NCBI RefSeq assembly: GCF_024661895.1
Contig: NZ_CP102453.1
Span: 1,674,001-1,738,000, forward strand
Direction of reading: 5' to 3'
DNA length: 64,000 bases
From: Fundicoccus culcitae
GTDB lineage: Bacteria > Bacillota > Bacilli > Lactobacillales > Aerococcaceae
The translations under genes and the position numbers were made by a program. This document shows positions 62,778-64,000 of this stretch, piece after piece; the first letter of the stretch is position 1; the number at the start of each line of letters is the position of its first letter. Under the pieces are notes generated by a model. That model was given only the letters and a program-made list of their open reading frames with translations. It did not search any database and was not told the origin of the DNA.

Positions 62778-63224
62778 TTATGGTTCAATGATCAACATAT
62801 CATTGTCATCAAACTTCCACGAATCCGCATAAGCCACTTCCCAGTAATAGCCATCTAAATCTTGGAAATACCCACTGTAGCCTCCCCAAAAGACGAATTC
62901 AGCTTCCTTCACTATTTTTCCGCCTAGTTGGCGTACTTTATCAAAAAAGGTATCCACTTCATCTTTCGTTTTCATATTAATCGCTAGCGTAATCCCTGGG
63001 AATCGTTGAAAGCCATCATTAATATCAAAAGAATCGTCTCCATAAATATCGCGGGTGAGTTCATCGATAGGAAATAATTCAAGCTTGGTTCCGGCATTAT
63101 CAAAGAATACAATCGGCGGGTTCGCCTGCGTCTCATACGTCTTAAAGCCTAACGCACGATAAAAACTTAAGGCTTTCGCCATATCTCGCACACCTAAAGC
63201 AATCAGATTTATTCGGTTCATCAT
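62778..63224 (-). CDS. VOC (glyoxalase/bleomycin-resistance fold) family protein
   Basis: 148-residue protein with two betaalphabetabetabeta units. It starts NRINLIALGVRDMAKALSFYRALGF and ends YFQDLDGYYWEVAYAD, the usual closing motif with a metal-ligand glutamate. The family includes glyoxalase I, dioxygenases and drug-binding proteins; the substrate here cannot be told. The start is an ATG at 63224 after AGGGGTG; a GTG at 63230 falls inside that site. Adjacent to the AI-2E-family gene, possibly in one unit. Confidence 0.85.
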   Translation of the reverse strand: MMNRINLIALGVRDMAKALSFYRALGFKTYETQANPPIVFFDNAGTKLELFPIDELTRDIYGDDSFDINDGFQRFPGITLAINMKTKDEVDTFFDKVRQLGGKIVKEAEFVFWGGYSGYFQDLDGYYWEVAYADSWKFDDNDMLIIEP

Positions 63225-63235
63225 TGACACCCCTA

Positions 63236-64000
63236 TTAGATTATTTCTTCTTTTGCCTGCGTTTCATAAATTTTGACATTTATTTCCTCCCGCACCTCAA
63301 CATCCCGACGCAAGAGTTTATAAATCGTTGAGGCAATGGGTACACCAATGAAAAACCCTACCCCACCTAACAAACCACCACCGAGCGTAACGGCGATAAA
63401 GGTCCAAATTCCTGGTAAACCAATCGAACCACCTACCACTCTTGGATAAATAATATTACTTTCTAGCTGTTGAACCACAATAATAAAGAGGAGGAATAGG
63501 AAGGCTTGGGAAAGCGATTGGGTCATAATCAGTAAGAACCCAATAAAAGCCGAAATAATCGCCCCCACCATTGGAATTAAAGCAAAGGCCCCTGAAATCG
63601 TCCCAATCATTGCAGCATAGGGAAAACGAAATATTAACATCCCAATCGTTACCATCGATCCATAAATAACCGCTTCAATCAGCATGCCTGTCATAAAATT
63701 CGAGAAGGATTGGGTAGTTACTTGCACGATATACAAGATACGCGAATAGACAAGCGGTTTTAAATATACCTTCCCTATGCGTTTAAATTGGCCGATCAAC
63801 TTTTCTTTTGAAAACAGAGCGTATACACTAATAACCAAAATAATCACAAAATTTAAAGCATAAGAACTTAAACTGGCCACCACCGATATCATCGATTCAA
63901 CTAAGCCGTTGGCAAAGGAAGTAATTTCACGCGCAACATTGTCCCAATTCAAGCCCGCTTGCGCAATAAAAGCATTGTAGTCATACTCAGGAAAAACCTC
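63236..64000 (-). CDS. AI-2E family transporter-like membrane protein, cut by window end
   Basis: The C-terminal about 254 residues are seen; the frame continues to the window edge without a stop (residues VFPEYDYNAFIAQAG precede the first internal start candidate), so the 5' part is missing. Membrane helices include LNFVIILVISVYALFSKEKL, MLIFRFPYAAMIGTISGAFALIPMVGAIISAFIGFLL (core GAFALIPMVGAIIS) and GGGLLGGVGFFIGVPIASTIYKLL. This is the AI-2E exporter/PerM family (YdiK-like). The function in Gram-positives is unclear (transport or Na+/H+ antiport in some members). Confidence 0.9.
   Translation of the reverse strand, partial: EVFPEYDYNAFIAQAGLNWDNVAREITSFANGLVESMISVVASLSSYALNFVIILVISVYALFSKEKLIGQFKRIGKVYLKPLVYSRILYIVQVTTQSFSNFMTGMLIEAVIYGSMVTIGMLIFRFPYAAMIGTISGAFALIPMVGAIISAFIGFLLIMTQSLSQAFLFLLFIIVVQQLESNIIYPRVVGGSIGLPGIWTFIAVTLGGGLLGGVGFFIGVPIASTIYKLLRRDVEVREEINVKIYETQAKEEII

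Overview
The window looks like a chromosomal segment of a low-GC Gram-positive coccus or rod of the order Lactobacillales. The reasons are AAGGAGG-type ribosome-binding sites, a complete mevalonate-pathway cluster, a potABCD polyamine locus following murB, a class Ib nrdIEF operon, a CopY/CopZ/CopA copper operon, and DUF4349 and DUF4767 lipoprotein or secreted families. An Aerococcaceae/Carnobacteriaceae-like species would fit, but the genus cannot be fixed from the sequence alone. No rRNA or tRNA genes were seen. Layout: 1-11.8 kb is a type I-C CRISPR-Cas locus read leftward: cas3-cas5c-cas8c-cas7-cas4-cas1-cas2, an AT-rich leader, then an array of 53 repeats (the first cut by the window edge). 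Divergent from cas3, at 11.67-11.81 kb, is the most interesting element of the window. It is a small stand-alone transcription unit (promoter, one degenerate CRISPR repeat that keeps the hairpin and 5'-tag, a spacer-like stretch, a terminator). Its spacer-like part matches the DNA just upstream of cas3 next to a TTC PAM, with mismatches only at positions 6 and 12 over 16 nt. It therefore looks like a CreR-type crRNA-like RNA that would bring the I-C effector back to its own cas upstream region. 11.8-21.8 kb is a mixed accessory region. It holds a lone crotonase-fold enzyme, an acetyltransferase, an ArsR-SRPBCC fusion regulator behind a promoter with two palindromic operators, a secreted purple-acid-phosphatase-like enzyme behind a four-repeat Pho box, a RelE/Phd toxin-antitoxin pair plus an orphan antitoxin paralogue, three small metabolic enzymes, and decayed prophage pieces (minor head protein fragments, truncated integrase) abutting the 3' end of guaA. 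21.9-48.4 kb is mostly housekeeping: guaA, coaA, the mevalonate operon (mvk-mvaD-pmk-fni), a GT4 glycosyltransferase, pdp-rpiA-flavodoxin, a CpXC protein, GT2/GtrA, potABCD, murB, an acetyltransferase with tsaE, pta, and surface lipoproteins. 48.8-64 kb holds nrdIEF, the copYZA operon, a HdeD-like protein, a deoxyribosyltransferase, ppx-ppk for polyphosphate, a VOC protein and an AI-2E-family membrane protein cut by the window end. Two intergenic regions (29.0-30.65 kb and 52.6-54.2 kb) are filled with hairpin-forming tandem repeats. Both carry arrays with the same 102-bp period and the same TTGCCGGA/GACGTCCGSC core, accompanied by other 40-41-bp hairpin tandems and by modules bounded by TAAGYGGGAA-type inverted ends. 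These arrays are open in several frames because 102 is divisible by three, but they do not look like genes. A separate dispersed motif, AATAAATATC, recurs at gene 3' ends and in terminator loops across the window.
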